Source: Acidobacteriota bacterium
GTDB taxonomy: Bacteria > Acidobacteriota > Terriglobia > UBA7540
Assembly (NCBI GenBank): GCA_021787735.1
Contig: JAJYLL010000009.1
Coordinates: forward strand, 1-64,000
DNA length: 64,000 nucleotides
Direction of reading: 5' to 3'
Under the pieces are notes generated by a model. That model was not told the origin of the DNA. It did no database searches and worked only from the letters and a program-made list of their open reading frames with translations. Within the stretch, counting starts at the first letter, position 1, and each line of letters opens with the position of its first letter. The position numbers and the translations under genes are program-made. This document shows positions 37,165 through 47,318 of the stretch, in pieces.

Positions 37165-38380
37165 CCACCCAGTTACCCGCAGCAGGCGATGGCTGTCCGC
37201 CGTGGACGACCAGGAAACAATTAGCTTCCGCGACTCCCACGAGATCGCCCGATCCCTGCCAGCCGACGACGCTGACAACCGGGTCGTCATCCCGAGATTC
37301 GATCCTTGCTGGCGTGAAGATGGTTAACCCCGCTGGGTGCCGCACCGGTTTTGCCAGCCGCGCCCGAAGGAAAGCTGGCCGCTCGAATCCGCTGCCCATC
37401 AGCGCGCCGATTGCAGGCCGCGCAAAAAGGTTACAGGTTACAAAGGTAGAGACGGGATTTCCCGGTAGTCCGAAAAAGAACTTACCCTGAACTCGGCCGA
37501 AAACCAGAGGCTTGCCGGGGCGGATTGCGACGCTGCGAAAATAAAACTCCGCGCCAAGGTCCGCGAGAACGTCTTCAACAAAATCGTACTTGCCCATGGA
37601 CACTCCCCCGCTCAGCAGGAGCATATCGGCTTCAAGAGCCTTCTCGATGAGGTTCTGCAACGCGTCCTTTTGGTCCGGACCGATCCCAATTTCCCATGGA
37701 TTTCCGCCTGCAGAGGTTACCACGGCCGCCAGCATTGCAGAGTTACTGTTTCGAACCTGGTACCATTCTGGCCGGCGGTCAATCGGGACCACCTCATCAC
37801 CTGTAGGAATGATGGCTATTCGCGGACGGATGGAGACGGTTGCATGAGTTTTGCCGACCGAGGCGAGAAGTCCAACCTCGCCTGCTCGCAAGCGCCTCCC
37901 TTTAGCCAGGACACGTTGCCCAGCCTGGGCTTCGCTTCCTTTGCGAACGACATTTTCGAACGCAGCCGCGGGCCTCTCGATCTCGATTTTGTCGCCCTGG
38001 GGCCGCGTGTGTTCGATCATGACAACTGCATCCGTGCCTGTGGGCAGCGGCGCTCCGGTCATGATGGCGGCGCAATGGCCGGGTCCGATTTCTGCTTTGA
38101 AATATTCCCCAGCGCGTATTTCTCCGTCGAGAATAAGCACGGAGCCGGCCTGACTGACGTCTTCAGACCGCACGGCGAAACCATCGCGCGTGGAGCGGTT
38201 AAAGGGCGGATAATCACGATCAGCAGTTACGTCTTCAGCAAGGACACGGGCCCATGCCTGGCCGAGAGGGACAACTTCAGTTGCGGGGGCTGCGCCGGCT
38301 GAGGTGAGCCTGGCCTCGACTTCCGAGAGTGCCTCTTCAAAGCTCAGCATCTTTGTAACCGGAGGCGAGCCTGCTCTCAT
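37142..38380 (-). CDS. moeA: Molybdopterin molybdenumtransferase
   Basis: MLSFEEALSEVEARL, NRSTRDGFAVRSED, AIMTGAPLPTGTDAVVMIE, LLSGGVSMGKYDFVED, GLPGNPVSTFVTCNLF. Confidence 0.95.
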   Translation of the reverse strand: MRAGSPPVTKMLSFEEALSEVEARLTSAGAAPATEVVPLGQAWARVLAEDVTADRDYPPFNRSTRDGFAVRSEDVSQAGSVLILDGEIRAGEYFKAEIGPGHCAAIMTGAPLPTGTDAVVMIEHTRPQGDKIEIERPAAAFENVVRKGSEAQAGQRVLAKGRRLRAGEVGLLASVGKTHATVSIRPRIAIIPTGDEVVPIDRRPEWYQVRNSNSAMLAAVVTSAGGNPWEIGIGPDQKDALQNLIEKALEADMLLLSGGVSMGKYDFVEDVLADLGAEFYFRSVAIRPGKPLVFGRVQGKFFFGLPGNPVSTFVTCNLFARPAIGALMGSGFERPAFLRARLAKPVRHPAGLTIFTPARIESRDDDPVVSVVGWQGSGDLVGVAEANCFLVVHGGQPSPAAGNWVDVLPISS

Positions 38381-38419
38381 CGAAATGCGCTCACAGACAA
38401 AGAATCACCGAAGTCTGGG

Positions 38420-39748
38420 CTATTTGGATCGGATGAGGTTGGCCAGCCGGCTTTCGTTGCACCAGATGGCCTGCCCACGCCCGGGTCCCGTTGAGACCAT
38501 GGCAATCTCCACGCCCACTTGGTCAGAAAGGAAATGGAGATAGTCCTGCGCTTTTTGGGGAAGCTGTGAGAATTCCTGCAGCCCAAACGTCGACTGCTTC
38601 CAGCCGGGAAGAACACGATAGTGAACTTTGATCTGATCGAGAATGTCGACGTCCGCAGGGAAACTGGTGAACCGCTCTCCCCTGTATTCGTATTCCATTC
38701 CCACCGGGATTTCGTCGAGGGTGTCCAGAATATCGAGCTTGGTGATGATCATTGCGCTCAGCCCGTTCACTCTAGCGCCGTAACGCGCAGCTGGCACGTC
38801 AAACCAGCCGCAGCGGCGCGGGCGGCCGGTCACAGCTCCGTATTCGCTTCCCCGAGCCCTCAATTCCTCGCCGTCACCGCCAAGGATTTCCGTCGGGAAT
38901 GGTCCGCTGCCCACTCGCGTTGTGTAAGCCTTTGAAATGCCAATCACGGAACCAATTCTGGTTGGCCCTACGCCTGTGCCCGTTGCGGCGCCGCCGGCCG
39001 ATGAGTTCGAAGAAGTCACAAACGGATAGGTCCCGTGATCGATATCGAGCAAGGTGCCCTGTGCTCCTTCGAACAGGATACGCTTGCCTCGATCCATTTC
39101 ATCGTTGAGATATTCTGACGCATCAACCAGCATCGGAAGCAGTGCGCGGGCCTTCTCGATATACTCGCCGATCCACTCGTCGCCGCCGAAAGAGGCACCG
39201 TCGAACAGCGCTGAAGCGATGCGGTCCTTTTCCGAAAGCACGGCCTTGCACTTGCGGAGAAATGCTTCCGGATTGCGCAGGTCACCCGTGCGGAGCCCGC
39301 GACGGCCAGCCTTGTCTTCGTAGGTTGGCCCAATCCCTTTTGCCGTGGTACCGATCTTTCCCACCCCGCGCGCCTGCTCGGCCGCCACTTCGTGGCTGCG
39401 GTGGTAGGGCATGATCAGATGGGCCCGGTCGCTGATTTTGAGTCTTTCACGTGCGTTCAGGCCGTCACCTTCCAGGCCGTCAAGCTCCCGCAGCAAAGCA
39501 TCAGGGTTAACAACCACGCCCTGGCCTATGACCGCAATTTTTCCGGGCCGCAGGATCCCTGTGGGAACCAGTTGCAGGATGAACTTGTTGTCGTCGATGA
39601 CGACTGTATGTCCGGCGTTGGCGCCGCCTTGATAGCGGGCGATGATGTCGAAATACTCTGAAAGTGAGTCGACGATCTTGCCCTTGCCCTCGTCGCCCCA
39701 TTGGAGGCCGACGATTGCAACATTGTTACTTCCCTCGCTCGTTTTCAT
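38420..39748 (-). CDS. purA: Adenylosuccinate synthetase
   Basis: VGLQWGDEGKGKIVDSLSEYFDIIARYQGGANAGHTVVID; TTAKGIGPTYEDKAGRRGLR; GRPRRCGWFD. Confidence 0.98.
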   Translation of the reverse strand: MKTSEGSNNVAIVGLQWGDEGKGKIVDSLSEYFDIIARYQGGANAGHTVVIDDNKFILQLVPTGILRPGKIAVIGQGVVVNPDALLRELDGLEGDGLNARERLKISDRAHLIMPYHRSHEVAAEQARGVGKIGTTAKGIGPTYEDKAGRRGLRTGDLRNPEAFLRKCKAVLSEKDRIASALFDGASFGGDEWIGEYIEKARALLPMLVDASEYLNDEMDRGKRILFEGAQGTLLDIDHGTYPFVTSSNSSAGGAATGTGVGPTRIGSVIGISKAYTTRVGSGPFPTEILGGDGEELRARGSEYGAVTGRPRRCGWFDVPAARYGARVNGLSAMIITKLDILDTLDEIPVGMEYEYRGERFTSFPADVDILDQIKVHYRVLPGWKQSTFGLQEFSQLPQKAQDYLHFLSDQVGVEIAMVSTGPGRGQAIWCNESRLANLIRSK

Positions 39749-39824
39749 ATTTTAGATCGCTGCCTTCTTCGTTACATTTTAACCTGCTTAAGAGAACAGG
39801 TGGCTAATCGACGCGGAAAACCCT

Positions 39825-39846
39825 TTCCCTGTTCGGAAACAGGGAA
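39825..39846 (-). terminator. Candidate intrinsic terminator/hairpin downstream of trxA
   Basis: 9-bp stem TTCCCTGTT/AACAGGGAA with 4-nt loop; weak T-tract (AGGGTTTT) on the minus strand. Confidence 0.4.
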
Positions 39847-39899
39847 GCGGAATTTTGAAGGCTTTCCCGGTTCTGCCAGTCGCTTGAGGCCAGATAAGG

Positions 39900-40229
39900 C
39901 TAGAGATTCTTTTCCAGCAGCCTGGCAAGGGTGTCTTTTGACGTTGCCCCGACAAGCTGTTCTTTGATTTCCCCGTTCTTAAAGACCAGGAGCGTAGGAA
40001 TGCTTCGGATATTGTAGCGGCTTGTCACTAACTGGTTTTCGTCCACATTCAGCTTTCCGACTTTTGCCCGTCCGACATACTCGCCTGCAATCGCTTCCAC
40101 CGCCGGTGCAATCATCCGGCAGGGCGCGCACCACTCGGCCCAGAAGTCCACAAGCACCGGCTTGTCAGACTTCAGGACTTCCTGCTCAAAATTCTGGTCA
40201 CTAAACTCAAGGATGTTACCTCCAGCCAT
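39900..40229 (-). CDS. trxA: Thioredoxin
   Basis: VDFWAEWCAPCRMIAPAVEAIA; RSIPTLLVFKNGE. Confidence 0.97.
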   Translation of the reverse strand: MAGGNILEFSDQNFEQEVLKSDKPVLVDFWAEWCAPCRMIAPAVEAIAGEYVGRAKVGKLNVDENQLVTSRYNIRSIPTLLVFKNGEIKEQLVGATSKDTLARLLEKNL

Positions 40230-40258
40230 CTGTCGAATCCTCCCGGTGAATACGAAAT

Positions 40259-41737
40259 TTAAGAAAACGGAACTGCGCTGGACGCCCTTCCCTGGGCACT
40301 GGTTGCGTATAGGGTTTCGTAAAGGGCTGCATATTTTTTAGCCGATTGCGTCCACGAAAAATCTTCGCGCATGCAGTTTTGTTGCAGTCTGGACCAGGTA
40401 TCCCTGTCGCGGAACGTGGCGATGGCGCGTTGGAGACACGCAAGCAGTGCTACTGGCGAGTACTGCCGGAACCGGAATCCCGTACCCTTTTCTCCATCGA
40501 AGGGCTGGACGGTGTCATCCAGGCCGCCCGTCGCCCTTACTACTGGCACTGTACCATATTTCATGCTGTAGATCTGGTTCAGTCCGCATGGTTCGTAGCG
40601 CGAAGGCATCAGGAACATATCGGCGCCGGCCTCAATCTGGTGGGCTAGGGTGTCGTCATACGCCACCTTGACCAGAAACTTCTCCGGATACTTCTCCGCC
40701 ATTGAAAGAAATAGCTCTTCGTACTCCGGCTCACCGGTCCCGAGCGCTACGACGTAAATCTCCTCCCGCAATAACTCATCGGCAACTTGCGCAATCAGGT
40801 CGAACCCCTTTTGCTTAACAAACCTTGACACGATGCCGAGGACAGGCCGTTCCATAACAGGATCCTGAATTCCCAGCTTTTGAAGCAGAACTTTCTTGCA
40901 GGATGCCTTTCCCTGCATGCCTTCCGGCGTATAGTTCGCGGGAATCAGCTTGTCTGTGGCGGGGTTCCAGTCTTCGTAATCGACCCCATTCAGAATTCCA
41001 ATCAGATGATCGGCGCGGCTTCGCAGGACGCCTTCAAGCCCGTGGCCGAATTCGTCGGTCTGGATTTCCTGAGCGTATTTCTGACTCACGGTGGAAACGA
41101 AATCAGAGAAGACGATGCCGCCCTTCAGCAGGTTAAGCTTGCCGTAATATTCCAGGCCTTCGATTCGGAAGAGATCCTTATTAATGGATATTTGAGGCAT
41201 AATTTCCGGTGGAAAGAGCCCCTGATAGCCGATGTTATGGATGGTGAACAGTACGGAGGTATTTGCGTAAAACGGGTCGTCCAGATAAAGGCTGCGGAGA
41301 TATACCGGAACCAGGGCAGACTGCCAGTCGTGGCAATGAATCACAGCGGGCGGCGTTGACGAACGCTTGATGAATTCCAGTGCCGCCATGGAAAACGCCG
41401 CAAAACGCCCGCCGTTGTCGGGATAATCCTTTCCGTTGGCCATGTAAAGCTGATCGCGGTCGAACAATTCGGGGCATTCCATCAGATATGTTCGGACGCC
41501 ATTAACTTCGCCGGCAATCTGTATGGCTGCAAACTTGAACCCTGCAGAGAGAGGGACCGTGAGGCTTCCTGCGCCTGGAACTACGGCACCGGGCTTTGTG
41601 ATCCTGTACCGTGGAAGAAAGACTTCAACCTCATAGCCAAGCGATGCCAGCGCCTTCGGCAACGCGCCAACAACGTCGGCAAGCCCTCCGGTTTTCGAGT
41701 AGGGCACGCTTTCCGACGCAACAAAAACTATTTTCAT
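40259..41737 (-). CDS. glgA: Glycogen synthase (ADP-glucose type)
   Basis: KIVFVASESVPYSKTGGLADVVGALPKALASLGYEVEVFLPRY; SRYEPCGLNQIYSMKYGTVPVVRATGGLDDTV. Confidence 0.97.
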   Translation of the reverse strand: MKIVFVASESVPYSKTGGLADVVGALPKALASLGYEVEVFLPRYRITKPGAVVPGAGSLTVPLSAGFKFAAIQIAGEVNGVRTYLMECPELFDRDQLYMANGKDYPDNGGRFAAFSMAALEFIKRSSTPPAVIHCHDWQSALVPVYLRSLYLDDPFYANTSVLFTIHNIGYQGLFPPEIMPQISINKDLFRIEGLEYYGKLNLLKGGIVFSDFVSTVSQKYAQEIQTDEFGHGLEGVLRSRADHLIGILNGVDYEDWNPATDKLIPANYTPEGMQGKASCKKVLLQKLGIQDPVMERPVLGIVSRFVKQKGFDLIAQVADELLREEIYVVALGTGEPEYEELFLSMAEKYPEKFLVKVAYDDTLAHQIEAGADMFLMPSRYEPCGLNQIYSMKYGTVPVVRATGGLDDTVQPFDGEKGTGFRFRQYSPVALLACLQRAIATFRDRDTWSRLQQNCMREDFSWTQSAKKYAALYETLYATSAQGRASSAVPFS

Positions 41738-41980
41738 GGGGATAATCCAATGAAGTTGCTACAGACACTTAATAGGCTAAATTAGAGGATGCGGTCAGCA
41801 AAGTCAAGGTTCTGGATTTGAGGGTAGCCGTTCAATTTGATGCGATAGAGGCCTTACACTGGCATGTGACGAGTTAAACTCGCTGCGACAGCTCACGAAC
41901 CGCGCGACTTCAATCCGGATGACCTGATAAGTAAATGAATCGGCTTTGCCCAAGTCAGGTCTCTTTGTTACGAACTTCCT

Positions 41981-42778
41981 ATGGTTCATCGCCAACGGCC
42001 AAAGCTGGGACAACATTTTCTCTCTGATGCTCGTTACTGTTCACGGATAGCTGATGCGCTGGATCTGTGTCCCGGCGACCTTGTCATCGAAATCGGTCCG
42101 GGCCACGGAGCCGTGACGGGCCTGCTGGCTTCGCGAGTGAGCAGGTTGGTGGCCATTGAGCTTGATACCGAACTCGCGGCCGAGCTTCGACAAAAGTTCG
42201 CAGAAACGCCTGAAATTGAAATCATCCAGGGCGACGTTCTTCAAACCGACATCGGTGAGATCTGCCGGCACCATGGTGTGGACCGCTGCTATGTGGTTGG
42301 CAATCTTCCTTACTACATAACTTCTCCGATTATTCATCATGCCCTGCAATTTGCCGCGCAAGTTCGCGCCATGGGGTTGCTGGTCCAGCGCGAGGTTTCC
42401 GACCGACTGGTTGCACAACCAGGTTCACGTGATTATGGTTATTTGACTGTCTTTACCCAACTCTATTCATCTGCGCGCGTCGTGTTCCAGGTGCCGCCGG
42501 GGGCTTTTTCGCCGCCGCCCAAAGTTCACTCAGCCTTTGTCCGATTTGATATGCGAGCGGGCGGCCCGATCGTGAGTTCGGAAAGCGAAGAAGGCCTGCT
42601 GCGGTTTCTGAAGCAGTCCTTTGCTTACAAACGGAAGAAGCTTCTGAATTGCCTCGCTCCGGTTTACTCGCGGCCAAAGGTTGAGCAGGAACTCGGGCGA
42701 CTAGGAGTACCCTTGGGCGCAAGAGCCGAGCAGCTTTCGCTTAAGCAATTTGTGGAGTTGTTTCTGGCCCTTCGCTGA
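41981..42778 (+). CDS. rsmA: 16S rRNA dimethyladenosine transferase
   Basis: RPKLGQHFLSDARYCSRIADAL, VIEIGPGHGAVTGLLA, VVGNLPYYITSPIIHHAL. Confidence 0.96.
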   Translation: MVHRQRPKLGQHFLSDARYCSRIADALDLCPGDLVIEIGPGHGAVTGLLASRVSRLVAIELDTELAAELRQKFAETPEIEIIQGDVLQTDIGEICRHHGVDRCYVVGNLPYYITSPIIHHALQFAAQVRAMGLLVQREVSDRLVAQPGSRDYGYLTVFTQLYSSARVVFQVPPGAFSPPPKVHSAFVRFDMRAGGPIVSSESEEGLLRFLKQSFAYKRKKLLNCLAPVYSRPKVEQELGRLGVPLGARAEQLSLKQFVELFLALR

Positions 42779-42870
42779 GCCGCGAGGCGCGATGCGGGGC
42801 TGGCGCTCCGGTCGTGCAAGGCTCGACCATGCGGCGCCCTGAGAGCTATGATAAGATTCGAATGAAAGCG

Positions 42871-42876
42871 AGGAGG
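42871..42876 (+). promoter_or_regulatory. Strong Shine-Dalgarno AGGAGG ahead of RNase J
   Basis: AGGAGG at 42871-42876, 7 nt before in-frame ATC at 42884. Confidence 0.75.
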
Positions 42877-42883
42877 AACGAAC

Positions 42884-44557
42884 ATCTCAAATTCTGATAA
42901 CAAGTTACGAGCTATTCCGCTCGGAGGCCTCGGCGAGTTCGGGATGAACATGATGGTCTTCGAGTACGGCGATGATGCCGTCGTGGTTGACTGCGGTGTG
43001 ATGTTCCCGGACTCGGAACTTCCGGGCGTTGACATCATCATTCCCGACATTACTTACCTCCGCCAGATTCGGGACCGCATCCGCGCCATCCTTCTTACTC
43101 ACGGACACGAAGACCACATCGGGGCACTGCCTTACGTGCTGGATGAGATTGACGCTCCCGTTTATGGGACCTCTTTCACTCTTGCTCTGGCAAAGGCGAA
43201 GTTGGTCGAGCACGTAATGGAAGATAGCGTCCAGATGCGTGAGATGAAGCCCGGAGAGCCTTTTGACGTCGGGCCGTTCCACGTGGAATTCATTCATCTT
43301 ACTCACAGCATTATTGAGTCGGGTGCGCTGGCGATCACGACTCCTGTGGGAACCATTATTCACACGGGCGACTTCAAATTCGACCCCACGCCGATGGATG
43401 GCCGGCAGAGCGACCTGCACACTCTGGCCGACTACGGGCGAAAAGGCGTTCTGGCGCTTTTCTCCGACTCCACCAACGTTGAGCGGCCCGGGATTACGCC
43501 TTCGGAGCGTGCCGTACGCGAGCGGCTTTCTGAAATCATCTCGGTTGCCCAGGGGCGTGTCCTGATCACTTGTTTTTCCACCTCTGTCCATCGGTTGCAG
43601 CTTGTTGCGGACCTTGCCTACGAACGCGGACGCCGCCTCTGCTTTCTGGGGCGCAGCATGCTCCAGATTGCTGATATCACCCAGCAGATGGGGAAGCTCA
43701 ACATCCCACCCGGCCTTCTGGTGGAGCAGCAGGAACTCCGGAGCCTGCCGCGATCCAAGGTAGTGATTGTTTCGACCGGAAGCCAGGGTGAGCCGATGGC
43801 TGCGCTTCCCCGGATTGCGGTCGACCGCCACCGGTGGGCTTCACTCGAACCGGGCGACGAGGTGGTCATCTCCGCCCGCGTTATTCCCGGAAACGAAAAG
43901 TCCATCTTCCGGATGATTGACCATTTGTACCGCCGCGGGGCCCATATTCATTATGAGGATGGCAGCCAGCCGCCCGTGCATGTTTCCGGGCACGGCAGCG
44001 CCGAAGAAATAAACCTGATGCTCAACCTTGTCCGCCCGCGCTTCTTTGTGCCTCTCCATGGCGAGTACCGCCAGCTTTTCTGTCATGCGGAAGCGGCCAA
44101 GCGGGTGGGCATCTCGCCTGAAAATGTTTTCCTGATGGAAAGCGGCGACGTGCTGGAATTCAATGGTGAAACTGCAAAGAAGGCTGACCGCGTCCCAGTT
44201 GGCCGCGTCTGCATTGACGTTGGAACGCTCGACGAGGTGGGTGACATTATCCTGAAGGAGCGGCGCCACATTTCTGAAGATGGCATTGTGATTCCCATTC
44301 TGGCCATCAACGAGCACACCGGGCAGCTTGAGGTGCCGCCGGAAATCGTTTCGCGCGGGTTTGTTCCGATGGACGAGGCGAGGGACCTGGTGCAAAGCGC
44401 ACGCCAGGTGATTCTTAAGACCATCGAAGTCTCCAACACCGAGGAGATCGCCGATTGGGGTGTCATCAAGGAGAAGATCCGCACCGCGTTGCGCCGCCAC
44501 TTCGATCAGGAAACCGGCAAGCGCCCCATGGTCCTGCCGGTCGTGCTGGAAGTCTGA
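42884..44557 (+). CDS. rnj: Ribonuclease J, proposed non-AUG (ATC) start
   Basis: Frame from 42884 reads ISNSDNKLRAIPLGGLGEFGMNMMVFEYGDDAVVVDCGVMFPD; LLTHGHEDHIGALPY metallo-beta-lactamase motif; beta-CASP region. The first canonical ATG (42944) would delete the conserved N-terminus. Confidence 0.9.
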   Translation: MSNSDNKLRAIPLGGLGEFGMNMMVFEYGDDAVVVDCGVMFPDSELPGVDIIIPDITYLRQIRDRIRAILLTHGHEDHIGALPYVLDEIDAPVYGTSFTLALAKAKLVEHVMEDSVQMREMKPGEPFDVGPFHVEFIHLTHSIIESGALAITTPVGTIIHTGDFKFDPTPMDGRQSDLHTLADYGRKGVLALFSDSTNVERPGITPSERAVRERLSEIISVAQGRVLITCFSTSVHRLQLVADLAYERGRRLCFLGRSMLQIADITQQMGKLNIPPGLLVEQQELRSLPRSKVVIVSTGSQGEPMAALPRIAVDRHRWASLEPGDEVVISARVIPGNEKSIFRMIDHLYRRGAHIHYEDGSQPPVHVSGHGSAEEINLMLNLVRPRFFVPLHGEYRQLFCHAEAAKRVGISPENVFLMESGDVLEFNGETAKKADRVPVGRVCIDVGTLDEVGDIILKERRHISEDGIVIPILAINEHTGQLEVPPEIVSRGFVPMDEARDLVQSARQVILKTIEVSNTEEIADWGVIKEKIRTALRRHFDQETGKRPMVLPVVLEV

Positions 44558-44791
44558 GTGCCGTATTTTCAAGGTTCCACCCATGCGGCCTCCTGTTGTT
44601 GAGTTCCAAACGCTCGAAATATATGTTGTTTGCGTATTGCCCCGGGCGTGGTAGTATTTGTCATCGGACGGGGATTGCGCCACCGCGTCTGACGTTGTGC
44701 CTTAAGCACCATGAAGTAGATTTTTGAAGGTCCGAACCTGCGGCGGGAGGGCGATCGCAGGCAGCGGGCTTTTGTGGAGAGTATTCGGCGC

Positions 44792-47176
44792 ATGCCAACC
44801 TCCCCTTCAACTACAAGGAAAGACTCGTCCAAGGGATCCTTCGGCCATCCGCTTGCCGGCTCACCGCGTTTCTTTGAGCTTGTGGGCTTTCTGTTGCTGA
44901 TCCTGGGAGTACTGGTGCTGTGCAGCCTCGTCTCTTATTTCCCCCGTGATCCTTCTTTAGATACCGCTGGCAGTATTGCGGGACTCATCCACAACTGGAT
45001 TGGGTTGGTTGGAGCCTACGGAGCCGATGTTCTGGAGCAACTGCTGGGATGGGTGGCCTACCTGATTCCAGTGGCGCTCTTCTTTGTGGGCATCAGGCTG
45101 ATCCGAGTCAAGCCGCTTGAGGCGCCGCGCACCAAGGTTTTTGGCCTTGTGGTGCTGATTTTGTCCCTGGGGTCATTGCTTCAACTGTTTCCTTACACTC
45201 CACTGATCCACGGCGTGATCCAGGGGAGCGGGCTGGCGGGATATCTGACCGCAACTGGGCTGGTCTACGTTTTTAATCCGATGGGCGCAGCTATTGTTGC
45301 CGGCGCTCTGTTCCTGAGTTCTTTGTTCCTCGTCACCCGGTTCTCTTTTTCCACCGGCCTGGCCGTCCTGCAAAAGCGATTTGCGTTTCTGGGCCGCATG
45401 GCCGCCCGCTGGCAGGCTTGGCGTGAAAGGCGGCATTCTGAGCGTATGCGGCACCAGATTGAGCGGACAAAGGCCGCGGGCAGGCAGCCTGTAGCTGCCC
45501 AAAAGGCCCGGCAAATCTCACCGCGGGCCGACATCAAAGAAGAGTCACCGAGGATCTCAAACCGGCAGCCGGCCCCGGCACCGGTTGAGGACGATGCTGC
45601 CGTACCGGAGCCGGAGATTGTTGAGCGCGCTCCTGCCAGCCAGGCTGCGGACGAAGATGAGGACGTCACCCCCAAGCCTCCGAAGAGTTCCCGCAAGGGA
45701 CGCTACAAGGTGCCCAGCTCTGCTTTGCTGCAGCCGCCTGACGCTGAAGAAGGGATCGATGAGAATGAATTGAAGGACCGGGCCCGCAGGCTGACCGAGA
45801 AGTTTGCCGAGTTTGGCGTTACGGGAGCCGTCACCCAGATTCATCCCGGCCCTGTTGTCACCACCTACGAATTCAAGCCTGAAGCGGGCATCAAGTACAG
45901 CCGCATCGTGAACCTGGCGGACGATCTTTGCCTGGCCCTGAAAGCTGAATCAATCCTGATTGAGCGGATACCGGGCAAGTCTACCGTGGGCATTGAAGTT
46001 CCCAACGCGCGTCGTGAAACCATCCATCTGCGGGAAACCATCGAGGCCGGCGAATTCACGGGCCACAAGTCCAAACTGGTTCTCTGCCTGGGGAAGGACA
46101 TTACCGGGAAGATCCGCGTTGCCGACCTTGCCCAGATGCCCCACCTGTTGATTGCAGGTTCGACGGGGACCGGCAAGAGCGTCGCGATCAATTCCTTTAT
46201 TGTCTCCATTCTCTACAAGGCGACGCCTGATGAAGTCAAAGTGATCATGATTGATCCCAAGCGGCTGGAGTTGAATCTCTATGACGGCATTCCGCACCTT
46301 TTCACGCCCATCGTGACGGAGCCGAAGCAGGCCGCAAACGTTTTGCGCCGGGCCACAATGGAGATGGAACGGCGGCTGAAATTGCTGGCCGAGCAGGGCG
46401 TACGGAACATTGAGCAATACAACAAGCTGTTTGATGAAAACGAAACACTCGACCTTTTTGACACCGACCCCGAGCGCAACCGCCCGCTGCCCTATCTTGT
46501 GATTATTATCGATGAACTTGCAGATCTGATGATGGTTGAGCCCCAGGGCGTTGAAGAATCCATCACTCGCCTTGCGCAGATGGCCCGTGCGGTGGGCATC
46601 CATCTGATTCTTTCCACCCAACGGCCGTCGGTGGACGTGATTACCGGTCTGATCAAGGCCAATCTGCCTTCGCGGATCGCCTTCCGCGTGGCCTCAAAAG
46701 TGGATTCCCGGACCATCCTGGACTCAAACGGTGCAGAAGCCTTGCTGGGGCGCGGCGATATGCTTATCGTGCCGCCCGGATCGGCCCGGCTTGTCCGCAT
46801 GCACGGTGCTCTAGTTACCGAAAAGGAAATCGACAAAGTTGTTGACTGGTGCAAGCAGCAACGCGAGCCCGAGTACAACGAGGAATTCCTCAAGCCCGTC
46901 CGCGACAAGGAGGACCGCAACGCCGAACTGGACGATGAAACGGACGCCTCAGAACTCGACGCCGTTTACGAAGACGCTGTCCGTGTGGTGGTGGAAACCG
47001 GCAAGGCTTCTACTTCACTTCTCCAGCGCCGTCTGCGGCTGGGTTACGGCCGCGCAGCCCGCCTGCTCGATTTGATGGAACGCGACGGAATCATCAGCGC
47101 GCCGGATGGATCAAAGCCGCGCGAAGTCCTGAAGCGCCCGGACTGGGTGCGCGAAATGGACGAACCTCTGCGCTAG
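44792..47176 (+). CDS. ftsK: DNA translocase FtsK/SpoIIIE
   Basis: N-terminal TM segments, Walker A IAGSTGTGKSVAINSFI, VIIIDELADLMM, STQRPSVDVITGLIKANLPSRIAF, C-terminal gamma winged-helix. Confidence 0.95.
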   Translation: MPTSPSTTRKDSSKGSFGHPLAGSPRFFELVGFLLLILGVLVLCSLVSYFPRDPSLDTAGSIAGLIHNWIGLVGAYGADVLEQLLGWVAYLIPVALFFVGIRLIRVKPLEAPRTKVFGLVVLILSLGSLLQLFPYTPLIHGVIQGSGLAGYLTATGLVYVFNPMGAAIVAGALFLSSLFLVTRFSFSTGLAVLQKRFAFLGRMAARWQAWRERRHSERMRHQIERTKAAGRQPVAAQKARQISPRADIKEESPRISNRQPAPAPVEDDAAVPEPEIVERAPASQAADEDEDVTPKPPKSSRKGRYKVPSSALLQPPDAEEGIDENELKDRARRLTEKFAEFGVTGAVTQIHPGPVVTTYEFKPEAGIKYSRIVNLADDLCLALKAESILIERIPGKSTVGIEVPNARRETIHLRETIEAGEFTGHKSKLVLCLGKDITGKIRVADLAQMPHLLIAGSTGTGKSVAINSFIVSILYKATPDEVKVIMIDPKRLELNLYDGIPHLFTPIVTEPKQAANVLRRATMEMERRLKLLAEQGVRNIEQYNKLFDENETLDLFDTDPERNRPLPYLVIIIDELADLMMVEPQGVEESITRLAQMARAVGIHLILSTQRPSVDVITGLIKANLPSRIAFRVASKVDSRTILDSNGAEALLGRGDMLIVPPGSARLVRMHGALVTEKEIDKVVDWCKQQREPEYNEEFLKPVRDKEDRNAELDDETDASELDAVYEDAVRVVVETGKASTSLLQRRLRLGYGRAARLLDLMERDGIISAPDGSKPREVLKRPDWVREMDEPLR

Positions 47177-47318
47177 CAGGTCGCGATAACAAACTCATCC
47201 GGCCAATAGAACATCCCCACGAAATTCCAGCTTCTGCCAAGCTGGCACCTACATTTTTCTGTTCACAATGCCGGGAGCAAGGAAATGCGTTCGCAACTGC
47301 TTGTAAATCCCCGGGGCA

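Noticed and set aside
41740-41980. Possible tRNA or small RNA in the glgA/rsmA intergenic gap
   Set aside because: No cloverleaf, T-loop GTTCGA consensus or strong hairpin plus T-tract found by eye
42905-43831. 308-aa minus-strand ORF antisense to RNase J, and a similar one at 43841-44683
   Set aside because: Antisense shadows of rnj; no independent coding evidence
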